Shown here: in pieces, positions 50,160 to 60,599 of the stretch
Layout: every line of letters begins with the position of its first letter
Numbering within the stretch: the first letter of the stretch is position 1
Position numbers and translations under genes: made by a program
Notes under the pieces: generated by a model
What the model was told of the DNA's origin: nothing
Seen by the model: only the letters and a program-made list of their open reading frames with translations
Database searches by the model: none
Assembly: GCA_964035575.1 (NCBI GenBank)
Contig: OZ037911.1
Span: 744,001-808,000, forward strand
Source of the DNA: Rhynchopus sp. YZ270_cl-10
Lineage: Eukaryota > Euglenozoa > Diplonemea > Diplonemida > Diplonemidae
Length of the DNA: 64,000 nt
Direction: 5' to 3'

Positions 50160-50648
50160 ATGTTTGTGTTGTGCTTGCAGGCAGCCATGGTGGTGGCGGT
50201 GTCTGGGGAGTGTCTGTTCAAAGACAGTGCCAGCGATAAGGTCTTGAATTTGACGTCTTACATAACCGCGCTCGAGCCTTCGGAGCACAACCAATGCTCC
50301 ATGCAGGGGTGCTCTGGGTGTGGGTATGTGTACTCACCGTGCAGGAACGGAGCTTTTTGTGAGTCGAAGTTGTCCTATGCCATGGCAATCAAGAACGCTC
50401 TGGGGAGCGGGAAGTGTGAAGCTGAGCTTGCGATGTACGATGAGTCGGTGCTCCCTGTCCACACTGCAGCGAACAACAGTTGGACGTTCACCTACCACAA
50501 TGGAAAGCAATGCGCCACCGACCCCACCCGCAACTACGACTTCACCGTGCAGTTCTATTGCACAAACGACACATGGCCCCAGGCAGACACCGGCCCCACA
50601 TCCAACTGTTCTTACCTCATGAAGATCGGGTCCATGTACACATGCTAG
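50160..50648 (+). CDS. Small secretory-pathway protein with MRH (mannose-6-phosphate receptor homology)-like domain
   Basis: 162 residues from the ATG at 50160. Residues 1-20 form a signal peptide (MFVLCLQAAMVVAVSG) with a likely cut before ECLF. The mature part has ten or more cysteines. Its second half, FTYHNGKQCATDPTRNYDF then TVQFYCTND and finally CSYLMKIGSMYTC, follows the MRH order Y-x-x-G-x-x-C...R...C...C-x-Y...C. MRH domains bind mannose-type glycans in the ER or Golgi (glucosidase II beta, OS-9, M6P receptors). The conserved Arg is present, but the Glu usual just before the C-x-Y motif is not obvious, so sugar binding is uncertain. No transmembrane tail or HDEL is present. Confidence 0.6.
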   Translation: MFVLCLQAAMVVAVSGECLFKDSASDKVLNLTSYITALEPSEHNQCSMQGCSGCGYVYSPCRNGAFCESKLSYAMAIKNALGSGKCEAELAMYDESVLPVHTAANNSWTFTYHNGKQCATDPTRNYDFTVQFYCTNDTWPQADTGPTSNCSYLMKIGSMYTC

Positions 50649-51708
50649 TCGTCTTCTCTCTTTGTGAAACCCAGCGTGCATCTTGTCTGTTTTGTTGTAG
50701 GAAATCCTTAGAATGAATGTCTTGTGTCACTTTGTCTAACTCTCGACCCCCCTTATGAGTCGTTCCCCTTTCCCTTCCTGTTCCTTGTGGCAGTGGTGCT
50801 CTATACTCCAGGGTTTTGGGTGTAGAGCTGTTCGTAAAGAAACAAAGAACGGAGGGGGAAAGGGAAAGGGGCGGAAGGGGGGCGGGGGTGTGAAGAGGAA
50901 AAAAAACCGAACACTGTTTTTTTTGTAGCGGAAATGGGGGTTTTTAACGCGTGGGTCCTCCCCAGCCACACACAACAAGAGAAAAAGTTTGGAGGCCTTT
51001 ACCAGTGATGTTTAATGACAGTGGTGATCTCCAAGAATTTTCAAAAAAAAGAAGAAGAAAAAAAAAACAGGAAAAACTCTCTTCAATTTTTAGTAAGTTT
51101 CTTTTTACTTATAAGTCCTTACAACGTGTGGGCCGTGGCGGTGTCAGCACTGGTTCTCGTAGCGAAATTTTCCAACGCAGCTGCAAACGTAATTTTCACG
51201 CGAGTTGTGCAACTAGGTGAGGGTGGTTCCGCGCTGATCACAGAACCAGCCTGTTTATCAGTGCTTACGAATTCTCCACAAATAAGGGGGGAAAAAAATT
51301 AACAAAGAAAAGTGTTCGTGCAGGACAACTTTATAAAAAAAATATTTTTTTACCGCCTTTTGTACCACAATACAACCGAAAAAAAAGGAATCCCCCCTCA
51401 TTCTTTCCCACTACGATTTTAAAAGCCCCACCACCCCCCCGACGGCGCCGTACTGGTCATCCAGAATTTTTCCGCCTAGCGCGCGGCGGTTGCACACCTG
51501 TTTCGTGTCCATACCGGGCCGTGTTTGCGATGGTAATGGCACCCTGTGAGTAGGTTCCTTCATTGGTGCCGAAAGCGTCTACGCGTATACCATGCGCACA
51601 CGGGTCGACCATCGATGTTCCAGCGCAGACAGGAAGTACGGATTTTCGATGTTAACAGCACAATACCAGCACAATATTATTTTCTCTCTTTTTGCTTCTC
51701 AAAAGAAA
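50649..51708. other. Intergenic region, no gene seen
   Basis: A G-rich run (50845-50900), A- and T-tracts, and a GC-rich stretch at 51440-51600. Short frames here show no domain features. The last 50 bp before 51709 are pyrimidine-rich. Confidence 0.5.
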
Positions 51709-52704
51709 ATGGCAACCGATGAGAGCATCATTGAGGTCATCCGAGCACTCCCCTTTGCAGACGGCACAGTGCTAACCGCAGTGTTGATTGCCTCTATCAG
51801 CACCGATTTGGGACCTTTGGTGCGCAGCCTGCATGGCGGTGACAGCAGTGACGCCGCACTCCTCGCAAACACCCTAGCACAGTTTGCTGCATTAGAACCC
51901 AATGAAGCAACCCCTACCACCCCACCGCAACCTTCCACACCACCGAGAGGCGAGCTCGGTGCGACACAACTTCTCAAAGTGCAAAGCCTAATGACCGCTC
52001 TGTTACAACGTTACCGTCTCTTACAAGGCGATTTCGACAATCTAACCAGACAATCTGCGGACAAAGACAAAAAAATCGCGGCCCTAGAACGGCGGGTACT
52101 TTCCTTACAATCTGCGCAAAAAATTAGTAGACGGCAGGGCGGCCGGAGGGGAGGGAATGTTCGTGATAGCAGAACCCCATCACCACCTGCAGCACGAACC
52201 ACAACCACCACACCCACACAACGCAGCTCAAGCAGTAGCAGTCACCGTGAGGCCTCACCTTCCGCTAGGCGAGACCCTTCTGTCCAGAGCGAGGCTACGA
52301 CGACAACACCTTCCGTAGTTGGCACACCACAGAGTAATACCGCAGCAACACCAAACGAAAGCGAACGTCGCAAACGCCGTGGTGACACCGCAGCACGACA
52401 GCACGCCCTCCTCCGATCCTACACCCTCATGCACAACGAGGCGCCTGAAGTATACACCACCCCAGACCAATGGGTTTTCAACGGAAGTGGTGTCTCCACA
52501 CCGCAACGCAGCCCTATTAGCGTGCGTGAAGGGAGCGTAGGGGGTGGAGGTGGAGGTGGGGGAAGTGGCGACTCTGTGCGAAGGCGGATGGGATACCAGC
52601 ATGTCTTATATCCTCAGAAGCGGGCAGTGCAGTCGCCAGGGCTGCGTAGTCATGCGTCGTTAACCCCTCCAAAAGGGGGGAATAATGTGGGAGCCGTAGG
52701 GTAA
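51709..52704 (+). CDS. Low-complexity protein with a short coiled coil, function unknown
   Basis: 331 residues from the ATG at 51709. An in-frame ATG at 51592 lies upstream but is separated by a pyrimidine-rich, intergenic-like stretch. Residues 1-60 are well mixed and could fold (ESIIEVIRALPFADGTV). Residues of about 90-150 form a helical coiled coil (LLQRYRLLQGDFDNL, KKIAALERRVLSLQ). The rest is Thr/Ser/Pro-rich with a poly-Gly run of eight near residue 285. No family is recognised. It is a neighbour of a second low-complexity coiled-coil protein and may be cytoskeletal, which is a guess. Confidence 0.55.
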   Translation: MATDESIIEVIRALPFADGTVLTAVLIASISTDLGPLVRSLHGGDSSDAALLANTLAQFAALEPNEATPTTPPQPSTPPRGELGATQLLKVQSLMTALLQRYRLLQGDFDNLTRQSADKDKKIAALERRVLSLQSAQKISRRQGGRRGGNVRDSRTPSPPAARTTTTTPTQRSSSSSSHREASPSARRDPSVQSEATTTTPSVVGTPQSNTAATPNESERRKRRGDTAARQHALLRSYTLMHNEAPEVYTTPDQWVFNGSGVSTPQRSPISVREGSVGGGGGGGGSGDSVRRRMGYQHVLYPQKRAVQSPGLRSHASLTPPKGGNNVGAVG

Positions 52705-53207
52705 TTTTTTTTTGAATTAATCTGAAAGATTTGAAGTCAAAATGAAAAATCTAGCAGATGAGAGGTGAGATTTTTTTGGTTTGCAATTTTCCCCTTGGGG
52801 AGGGAATGTAGAATTGCAATTGAAATGAAGATGGGTTTTGAAGAGATCTTGTGAGGGTGACAAACGATGACTGTGCTGCCATCCTTTTTATTCTAATATT
52901 TTTTGCAGGTTGACTAAGTATGAGTGGCTTAGAAACCGCTAACGTTATCCCCCCCCTAGCCCACACCCTTCCCCCCAAACTTCTGTTCTTAGATGTTTTC
53001 TTAGAGATATTCAAGGCGTCCTTTCACCCCACCCTACTTTCATACCTTTTTTCCCTCCTTTTCCACCTCCCCACTCCCCCCACAACCTACAACCAGGAAA
53101 CATTTTTTTTGGGGGGTTTTTTTTGAATTGTGGCTTCACAGCCACAAAAAAAAAACTCCTTCTCCTCTTCCTCCTCCTCTTCTTCTCCTTCTCCCCAAAA
53201 TACTAAG
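52705..53207. other. Intergenic region with one hairpin repeat
   Basis: Spacer with a B-family hairpin at 52908 and a C-rich stretch at 52945-53095. The frame upstream of 53208 is open back to 53130 but has no ATG, and a run of T/C-rich Ser codons there looks like leader DNA. Confidence 0.5.
52908..52945 (+). repeat. B-family hairpin repeat
   Basis: AGGTTGACTAAGTATGAGTGG then CTTAGAAACC. The CTAAG/CTTAG stem is kept while the loop has changed. It lies 204 bp after the stop codon at 52704. Confidence 0.6.
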
Positions 53208-55904
53208 ATGTTGACTTCCTTTCAGCAGCTTGACACTATTGAGGAGAAGATCGATCAAATGCTAACTTCACGTCGAACACATGGATCCCAACATGGTCTT
53301 GCCGACAGTGAGAGCCCACATCGACGGACCAGCGCCGCATTTAAACGCTCTTTGAGTTTGGGTGACAGTACGCCTAGGGTCCGCCGGAGGATGGTCCACG
53401 TTGATGCAGGGGTGACCTGTTTGTATCGGTTGGTGTGCACAGCGTTGTTATCACGCGCTTTTCGGAGGCTCCATGCGTATACCTTCACACCACATCAACC
53501 CCCGCCTTCCTCTCTTCCACCTTCACAACGTCCGCTTCCACCAAGCCCTTCACATAACACCTCCTTCGCAAATGCCTCTGTTGTCACCATCTCCGCCACC
53601 GCTACTCTTGGAGGTGCTGCGTCTGTTATCGCATCTCGTGGGGTTCTTTGCCCGCAAATGGAAGATGCTAACTCCTCAGAAGACGAAGCGGTAGCATCAT
53701 CTTTTGACACCCGGAGGTCCCGGAGTACCAAAAGAGGGTACAGCCATAACGGAACGTACGCAAGCATCGCGCACTTTGAAAGCGAAATGGAAGATTCAGA
53801 AGACTCCGAAACGGAAGAAGAGGTCGAGGAGGAGGAAAGCGAGGAGGTTCCTGTCAGTGAGAGTGAGGATGATGATGACGCGGATGGGTCCTCCGAGGAG
53901 GTCTTGGTCACCGCTGCGGATATCTTAGCGAGGCATGCTGCCGCAGCGCGAGCAGGGGAGAGAGTCATCACCCCTACTACACCAAGCCGGCCCGCATCGT
54001 GGGTCAAACCGCGACCCACAAAAAGAGTTGTCAAAACGGTACATCGAACCGTTCTCATCCCCCGCCGTAGGAGAAACAGAGTAAACCCCCCTCCATCATC
54101 CTCCCCATCACGCTCCCAAGACCGTCCTTCTGTAGACACAGAGAGGGAGAGATTGTTAGCAGATATTGTATGTGTGTTTAGAGAAGGCAGAAGGGAAAGC
54201 CGTTATGGTGGTGCGGCAAGCGGGGCGAGGAGGATGCATCTCGCCATGGTACAGTCAAAACTTGATAAAAACCGGCCCTTACCGTTGCTGCAGGCGAGAG
54301 GGGAGTTGCAGGCGTTTGCTCCGGTTCATACTGAATATTCTTCTCATACAATCCCGAAGGAGCACGATGACAATATCTATGAGATGTACAACGTAGGGAG
54401 TTGCACTGAATCTGTTCCAGCCAGCGTTGCGCCGGATAATTCTCAGTACGGAGGGACCGTGGCGACTGCGGTGCACGATGCTGCATCTTCTGTTGGGGTA
54501 GGGTCAAGACAGGGTTCGCCTTATGATCATCATCAACACCATAGGGCATTACTCGAGGCGCATGCGGAGGAGGTGACGGCACTGCAAAGGAAGATAACCG
54601 AGCTTGAAAAAGCTGCAGAAGTCTCCACCTCTCTTCCCCCTTCCCCAAGCAGTGAGGTGGGAGGGTCGCCTTCCGCGGTCTATTGGAAAGCGAGGTTTGC
54701 GACACTAACGGAACAAATGAATGCTATAAAAGAAACCTCAATTCAAGAGAGCATCGCGGCAGATTCCGACCGATTGGAGTTGACAAGAACTAAAAAGGCT
54801 TTGGATTTGCTAAAAGCGGAGCGAACTGTAGAGGAAGCGAAATTCGAAAAAAAGGAGGCATCGTTATTAAGAGAGTTGACCCATGCTGAAACGAAGGTGG
54901 AACGGCATAGAGGGGAGGCAGATTCTTTGAGATCTGATTTGGTGATTCAAGAAAGTCGATTGAGAGATGCATGTAGAATCCGAGATGAGCATTTAGCAGA
55001 AATCAATCAAAAGCTCGACTCCTCCAATGCACTCTGCGTTCAACAATCTGCACGAATATATGAACTAGAAGCTCTCCTCCACGAAGACCACCACATCACC
55101 AAACCCGACACCACCCACACCCTTCATATCATTGAAGACCCTCCACGCCGTTCCACCTCAAACCCTCGCAGGGTTTTGAATCCACGCAACACAGAGGGAA
55201 GCCCCGAAGGATCCCCTAACATCATTGATGCCGAACTGAGAACTCCAGCCCCTCATTCCGTTTCACCTCCATTAGAGCGAAGATGGACAGGAAATATCGT
55301 AGGTGGTCCAGGAGGTGAGCTGGGAGAATCGATTTCCCCGCGTACAGTGTCATCTTCGGTGTATTCTGGAAGAGAGGTGTCGGTGTTGCAACGATCGCAG
55401 AGAAGTGTTACCGTTTCCTCGAATCCAAGAAATGCGGAGAATGAAGAAGAAATTCAAATTACTCCGTCTAAAACAGCGAATAGGGTGCGGTTTGGAGCGA
55501 CAAAGACATTTGAAAGGGATCAACAACAGCAATACGAATCGAATGAAGAGCAAGGCGCGCCTCCACAGTCCTCGGATAGTCCGGTGGGTGGGGTGCAGAC
55601 CCCAAGGAGTTCGGTTCTGTCTCATAGGGGGGGTGGAGGTGGTGGTGGAGGAAGCGAAGCAATCGTCATCAAAAAGGCAAATGAACCCCTTGGCGCAAAG
55701 TTCCGAGGGGAGGGTTCGCTCACCCTAGAAGGCGTGGAGGAGGCGACACCTGCAATGAGGCATGGGGTCGCGGTCTTCCTTGGGGCAAGGCTGACGCATA
55801 TAAATGACACTATAGTGCGGGATTGCAATGATGTGCGGCAATTAGCCTTAGCATCAACAAGAGTTGTTTTAAGATTTGATACAAATGGGTCGCAGTTAGG
55901 ATGA
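53208..55904 (+). CDS. Coiled-coil protein with C-terminal PDZ domain
   Basis: 898 residues from the ATG at 53208. Residues 1-60 are helical (FQQLDTIEEKIDQML). A variable Pro/Ser- and Asp/Glu-rich region (about 200-260) follows, then a basic stretch with PTKRVVKTVHRTV. A long coiled coil lies at about 440-640, including LELTRTKKALDLLKAERTV. A Ser/Pro linker follows, and then a C-terminal PDZ at about 815-897 (PLGAKFRGEGSLTLEGVEEA, then GVAVFLGARLTHINDTIV and a VVLRFD final strand). The loop GxxF in place of GLGF is unusual. It is likely a scaffold. The similarity in layout to flagellar or cytoskeletal scaffolds of protists is only compositional. Confidence 0.65.
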   Translation: MLTSFQQLDTIEEKIDQMLTSRRTHGSQHGLADSESPHRRTSAAFKRSLSLGDSTPRVRRRMVHVDAGVTCLYRLVCTALLSRAFRRLHAYTFTPHQPPPSSLPPSQRPLPPSPSHNTSFANASVVTISATATLGGAASVIASRGVLCPQMEDANSSEDEAVASSFDTRRSRSTKRGYSHNGTYASIAHFESEMEDSEDSETEEEVEEEESEEVPVSESEDDDDADGSSEEVLVTAADILARHAAAARAGERVITPTTPSRPASWVKPRPTKRVVKTVHRTVLIPRRRRNRVNPPPSSSPSRSQDRPSVDTERERLLADIVCVFREGRRESRYGGAASGARRMHLAMVQSKLDKNRPLPLLQARGELQAFAPVHTEYSSHTIPKEHDDNIYEMYNVGSCTESVPASVAPDNSQYGGTVATAVHDAASSVGVGSRQGSPYDHHQHHRALLEAHAEEVTALQRKITELEKAAEVSTSLPPSPSSEVGGSPSAVYWKARFATLTEQMNAIKETSIQESIAADSDRLELTRTKKALDLLKAERTVEEAKFEKKEASLLRELTHAETKVERHRGEADSLRSDLVIQESRLRDACRIRDEHLAEINQKLDSSNALCVQQSARIYELEALLHEDHHITKPDTTHTLHIIEDPPRRSTSNPRRVLNPRNTEGSPEGSPNIIDAELRTPAPHSVSPPLERRWTGNIVGGPGGELGESISPRTVSSSVYSGREVSVLQRSQRSVTVSSNPRNAENEEEIQITPSKTANRVRFGATKTFERDQQQQYESNEEQGAPPQSSDSPVGGVQTPRSSVLSHRGGGGGGGGSEAIVIKKANEPLGAKFRGEGSLTLEGVEEATPAMRHGVAVFLGARLTHINDTIVRDCNDVRQLALASTRVVLRFDTNGSQLG

Positions 55905-56276
55905 AAATATTGATTTTTTTTTTGAGATATTTTCAAAAAAAATTTTTTTTAAAAAGGTGAACAATGTGAGGAGTAGTGTTTTTACCTAGATGGGGGTGTT
56001 CTGGTTCACGCCACCAAAAACCAGCGTGTTCCCGCACGATAACGATAGTGGTAAGATATGTGTGTATGAGAGAGAGAGAGAGGCACATTTCATCGATTTT
56101 TTTTTTTTTTTTTTTTTTTTTTTTGTACTCTTTTTTTTTTTAGATCACCTTTCCCTATTATGACTAACGATGTGTGAGTATGTGAGACATTTTTCATCTT
56201 TCAATCTTTTTTTTTCAGCTGTGAACCACGAAATGGATGTAGTGGACTGCATGGTTTGGGGGGTCCATCCCCAGTA

Positions 56277-56333
56277 CAGCAGGTCATATACCAAAAGGTG
56301 CACGGCTTTGTATTTCAAAGCCAACTTCTTTTA
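56277..56333 (+). repeat. D-family repeat, shortened copy
   Basis: CATATACCAAAAGGTGCACGG then CTTTGTATTTCAAAG and CCAACTTCTTTT. The CACGAGAGG core has been lost. Confidence 0.5.
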
Positions 56334-56436
56334 CATCTTCTGTTGTTGGCTGCAGGGTACTTTTTGTGCTTTCATCCAGCTGACATCGTATGTGGGTCAG
56401 CGGGGGGTGCCTGTATTAATAACTTCACCTTTTGTT

Positions 56437-56490
56437 ATGATAAGGTGACTAAGCACGAGAGGCTTAGGATCATCTTATAAACTTTTCTTT
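56437..56490 (+). repeat. B-family hairpin repeat, best-formed copy
   Basis: ATGATAAGGTGACTAAGC, loop ACGAGAG, then GCTTAGGATCATCTTAT. The full stem ATAAG/CTTAT, TGA/TCA and CTAAGC/GCTTAG can form. It lies 0.53 kb downstream of the PDZ/coiled-coil gene. Confidence 0.8.
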
Positions 56491-57419
56491 GTTTTTTTTT
56501 GTCATTCCTTTGTAGAACCTGCAACGACACTTTGTCCAGGCCTCACGCTAACTCCGTTAGGTGCATCAACTCCTCAAGCACCGAGCTGTTATCCCGCCAC
56601 AGACGGACTCCCAACGCAGCCCTTTGCGGGTTGACCGGGGGAAAAAAATGAAAAAATCCACCAGGAAATGCGATGACACGATGGTCAGCATGAGGCCTGC
56701 ACTTTGTCTAGAGTAACGTTGAAGAGAGAAAATAAAATTGAACCAAAAAAAAAAACGTAAAAAAAAAAAAAGTTGAATGTGAATGTGTTCGAAAATCAAT
56801 TTTTTTTGGGGGTAATTATTGTGTGTACGGAGTGTTACTCAAGGGTGTGGGGGTGGGGGGGGGCATGGTGGCCCTGTCAGCACCGTGCCAATGCCGCATG
56901 ACAACATTTGATACCTGCTCTGGTAGGACTGTGTACTCAAATTATGCAACCCTGGAGATCACATACAGGGTAACTCCTAGCATGAGTGCTGGGATAAAAC
57001 AGGAATATTATTGTTTTCGCTTTCCCCAAATTCCCCAAAAATGTCAAAGTTTTTGGCTGGAAATATGACAAACCCCCCTCCCTCTCCAAACAAGCCTAGA
57101 ATGTTATTTTCCTCCTTTTTTTGAATAATCAAGCATTGACAAAATAGAAATGGACAACGACGGCTGGTGCCCGCTTTTAGCAGATTTGGTTTTTTTTTTC
57201 CCACTCATATTCATCAGTGAATAACCATAAATCTTTTGCGGTTACGATAAAACGAAAAAAGCGTTTTTCTTGTCTTTCATTTATGCTTTTATGTTTCACA
57301 ATATCCTGAAGTCGTTTTCTATTTTTTATTGTCTTCCCTGATTCTTCCCCACCCCCCACTTTCCCCACCTATTTTTTTGTGAGTAGAGATTTAAAAAAAA
57401 CGCAGCTTCATTTCCTACC

Positions 57420-58080
57420 CACTGTCTTCAACAACTGTCTGTAAGCATCGGAGCCAAGTGTTCCCCAGTCGCGTTTTTGAGTGTCCTTTCTCTAGAACAT
57501 ATCGCACGCTCTCGTTGCCGACCATGAGACACACATGTTTATGACCTAGTTCTACCGCACGCCCAGGTAAAGCACGACCTGCTGCATGCTCTTATCTTAA
57601 TTTGCCTGTGCACTCATCTTCGCCAATCGGTCGCGAACGTACACAGCTCGCACGCGCACCTCCAACGCCGTCCCCAGACCGCGATATCGTCCAGATACAC
57701 CGCAGAGGCTACAAGCAAGAGGGAACCCCAGTGCAGTTTCCGAAGTGTTCTTGAGCAATCAGGGGCGCGTGACTAAAACCCATCGGCAACTTTGTCCGTC
57801 GCCACCATGAAGGACCTGTTCGCACACAAAAGTAGCCCGACACCTGCTCCGAAAGAGGAAATTGGTTAAAAAAAAGCCCTTCAAATCAATAGTGATAGCG
57901 TACTTCGCGTCCGATCGTCTCAGTGATTCCCTCAAGCGAATTGGAGTAATAAGTGAACACTTTGGAGGCTTAGGCAATCGGGTGTTAACCGGCCCTTCCA
58001 TCAACCAGCAATCGATCCTTGCTCGGATCGGATTTTTTGGAATAGTAAAAAAGCGACACCCACTCCCCCACTCCAAATAA
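57420..58080 (-). mobile_element. Retroelement fossil: reverse-transcriptase remnant
   Basis: On the minus strand the sequence shows reverse-transcriptase palm features in order: a KYAITIDLKGFF block, a 'PMGF' block and a Y-x-DD block. They do not lie in one continuous frame, so the copy is broken, with about two to four breaks. The surrounding wording resembles the RT of tyrosine-recombinase or other LTR-kin elements of protists more than LINEs, but the family is not certain. No terminal repeats, gag, recombinase or RNase H could be delimited. It looks old. Confidence 0.6.
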
Positions 58081-58327
58081 CCCCCTCTTTCATTAGGAGT
58101 GGCGTGTAACTATTGAAGGGATCGTTACTTTCCTCTTATCCCTTCTATTCAGTAGAATAGTATATTAAACAAACTCTTTGCCGTATAAAACAGCTTCACC
58201 TGCGGGGGGTCGCCGGATGCGCAGAAATCCTCCCCCACATCCCCCACATCAACGAAATCCCACCTCCCAGACGATCTTTTTATTTATTTTTTTTACACAA
58301 TTTTGACCGTTTGCATAGAGAGGAGCA

Positions 58328-59968
58328 ATGCCACGCCCATTTTGCATTCTCTTCTGTACACTGCTCTGCAGCCACCTCGCCGCAACCGACGTGACCCCCA
58401 CCACCCACCTCCGCTTCAACTCTCTCTTCCACGCCTTCGACACCGCCAACCGCAAGGTCTCTGTTAAGAAAACCGCCTCCTGGGGCTATGGGGTCTACGC
58501 GGAACAGGACATCAAACGGCACGAGGTGATTCTCAGAATTCCGGCAAAATTTGTTGTCACACATAAACGGATTATCGAAGCGAGCGACGATCCGCGGGAA
58601 AACACTCTCTACAAAGACCTATCCGCAAACGACGCACTCATCGCATGGCTCTTAGTGAACAAACACCGGACCTCCTTGGGTCAAACCGAAGGAATGCATG
58701 AGTTTACACGAATATGGTTAACAATGTTGCCACAAAATTTTAGTACATCTCTCCAATTCGATCCGTCTGTGGTCTCTACGATAGAACCGCAGAACACTAA
58801 ACAAGCGGTCCTTCGGATGAAGGAGGAGGCGGTGCAGAAGTATGCGGATTTAAAAGGGAGGCTGTGGTTTACGATAACGCTTTCGGAATGGAAATGGGCG
58901 AAATCGATTTTATCAACGCGAGCCTGGAATATGAAAGGAGAAGAATCTTTGGTACCTGTAGCAGGAATGTTCAACCATATGCCAGACGCAGAGGACGAAA
59001 GATACGACCCCGCACACCCCTCCAATACACGTTCACAGAAGTTTTTGAAATATCATGCCTCGGGTCCTGGGTATGCCGAAGTGCGTTCCGACCGTGATGT
59101 TCAAGCAGGAGAAGAACTGTTTGAGTCATACGGCGACAACCCAAATCAAATCTACCTAGTATACCACGGCTTTTTTCCAGAGAAGAATTTATATGATTGT
59201 GTCAGCTTTGCGTTGAAGGACCCCTTCTTTTTACCAGATTTTTTTTGGAAAAAGCTGAAGGTGTCCAAACCGATGGCAAAACTCTCAGATTCGAAGGTAA
59301 CCTTTTTTAAAAAAAGTTCGATACCGCAGGAACTCTGTTTGCATGAAGGGGAGGTCTGCAAGAAGTGTCTATTGTTTTATGCAGTGGCGTTAATGACGGA
59401 TGAGCAATGGAAAGAATGCAAGGTGTCTCAATCTTTGAAGAAGCTTGCAAAATGCGCGGGGTTGAGTTCGGCGACGATAATCCGATTTTTTGCGCGTATC
59501 CTTAAGCATGAATTACGCCAAAAATTTTCCACTTCAATCGATCATGATACCGAAAAAATCGCGGTTCTTGAAGGAAAAAAAACCTCAGATTCTGACAGCT
59601 ATGAATCCGAAGGCGCAGAACTTCAAAGGGAAACAGAAGATGGCACCACCTCCCCCGAAACTCTCACAGTGCTGAAGTATCGACTCAACCAAAAGCGTCT
59701 TTTGTTATCAGCAGCTGAAGCGGTGATGGAGTCCGCCCCGAAGAAGGGAAAAGGGAAGAAGGGGGAAACGGAGAAAAAGGGGAAAGAAGAAGAAGAAGTT
59801 CCGACCCCAGAAAAAGAGTCAAAGAAGAAGGAGAACAAAACGAAGAAAACGAAGGTGCAGAAGAAGAAGAAGAAGAAGAAGAAGAAGAAGGCAAAAAGGC
59901 GTTCTTATGACGACGACGACGAAGACTATTGGAGGGATGACGATATGGAGTTGACGGCGGATCTTTGA
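58328..59968 (+). CDS. SETD3/Rubisco-LSMT-like SET-domain methyltransferase with N-terminal signal peptide
   Basis: 546 residues. Residues 1-19 (MPRPFCILFCTLLCSHLAA) look like a signal peptide. The SET domain spans about 40-285: GYGVYAEQDIKRHEV (the 'G-x-G' start), a long helical insert (about 95-205), VAGMFNHM (211-218, the N-H motif), and AGEELFESYGDNPN with YLVYHGFFP (276-284), the pseudoknot and Tyr region. A Rubisco-LSMT substrate-binding helical domain follows to about 460, ending KYRLNQKRLL. The tail is Lys/Glu-rich with a run of 14 Lys and then an acidic YDDDDEDYW end. SETD3-type enzymes methylate His or Lys of proteins such as actin. A lumenal or plastid-targeted copy would be unusual. 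The signal and the basic tail are direct observations; the substrate is unknown. Confidence 0.8.
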   Translation: MPRPFCILFCTLLCSHLAATDVTPTTHLRFNSLFHAFDTANRKVSVKKTASWGYGVYAEQDIKRHEVILRIPAKFVVTHKRIIEASDDPRENTLYKDLSANDALIAWLLVNKHRTSLGQTEGMHEFTRIWLTMLPQNFSTSLQFDPSVVSTIEPQNTKQAVLRMKEEAVQKYADLKGRLWFTITLSEWKWAKSILSTRAWNMKGEESLVPVAGMFNHMPDAEDERYDPAHPSNTRSQKFLKYHASGPGYAEVRSDRDVQAGEELFESYGDNPNQIYLVYHGFFPEKNLYDCVSFALKDPFFLPDFFWKKLKVSKPMAKLSDSKVTFFKKSSIPQELCLHEGEVCKKCLLFYAVALMTDEQWKECKVSQSLKKLAKCAGLSSATIIRFFARILKHELRQKFSTSIDHDTEKIAVLEGKKTSDSDSYESEGAELQRETEDGTTSPETLTVLKYRLNQKRLLLSAAEAVMESAPKKGKGKKGETEKKGKEEEEVPTPEKESKKKENKTKKTKVQKKKKKKKKKKAKRRSYDDDDEDYWRDDDMELTADL

Positions 59969-60114
59969 AATGCTTTTTTAAAAAAAAAATTAGTCAAAAC
60001 AAATTGGGGGAATGGGGGCTGTGTGTGCATAGATGGAGGAGTTGTATTTTTGTTCCCCATTAGTCAATGTGTACCAGAGATCCCCCTTTTTTTCCCCCTC
60101 CGCGATCAACGAAT

Positions 60115-60166
60115 ATGATAAGGTTGACTAAGCACAGAGAGGCTTAGGGTGCATCTTATTTTACTT
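60115..60166 (+). repeat. B-family hairpin repeat
   Basis: ATGATAAGGTTGACTAAGCAC, then AGAGAGGCTTAGGGTG and CATCTTATTTTAC. The full stem is conserved with a one-base longer loop. It lies 150 bp after the SET gene stop codon. Confidence 0.75.
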
Positions 60167-60477
60167 CCCCTTTTTTTTGTTTGCCTATTTCTTTAAATGT
60201 TAGGCGGCAGTAGTGAAAGAGCAGACGCTTTTTTTTATAATTATTATATATACCTACAAGCGTAGCTTAAAGGAGAAATAGTTCCTCAGATACGGTCGCC
60301 AATCACCCCCTCCAACAGGGTAATTGTGCAATCAACGAAAAACAACCCTTTTTCCTTTTTACTTACCTATCAGAGTTACTATTTTTGTTGCCTTGCTCTC
60401 TCTATGTTAAAAAGTCTTCTCATTTAGCGGGGTGTCTGAACACAACTTCGCCTTTTGTTTTTTTCTTTTTCTCTTGA

Positions 60478-60516
60478 AAAATGGTTGGCATAGTGTAGTT
60501 GCCAAGCTCCAATCAT
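60478..60516 (-). repeat. A-family repeat, short diverged minus-strand relic
   Basis: AAATGGTTGGCATAGTGTAG then TTGCCAAGCTCC matches the reverse complement of the A-family 3' half and head with the middle missing. Confidence 0.45.
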
Positions 60517-60599
60517 GTATACGGTCTTCTTCTTCCCTCTCTTCGAGAGTGTCTCTTGACAACGTTCTTTTTTGAGAGAGCATTAAATCCAAAGAATCC

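Larger units (their letters stand above)
55905..58327. other. Intergenic region with repeats and a retroelement fossil
   Basis: No host gene seen. It includes a T-run of about 27 (56097-56123), GA repeats (56070-56080), D- and B-family repeats and the reverse-transcriptase fossil at about 57420-58080. Confidence 0.6.
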
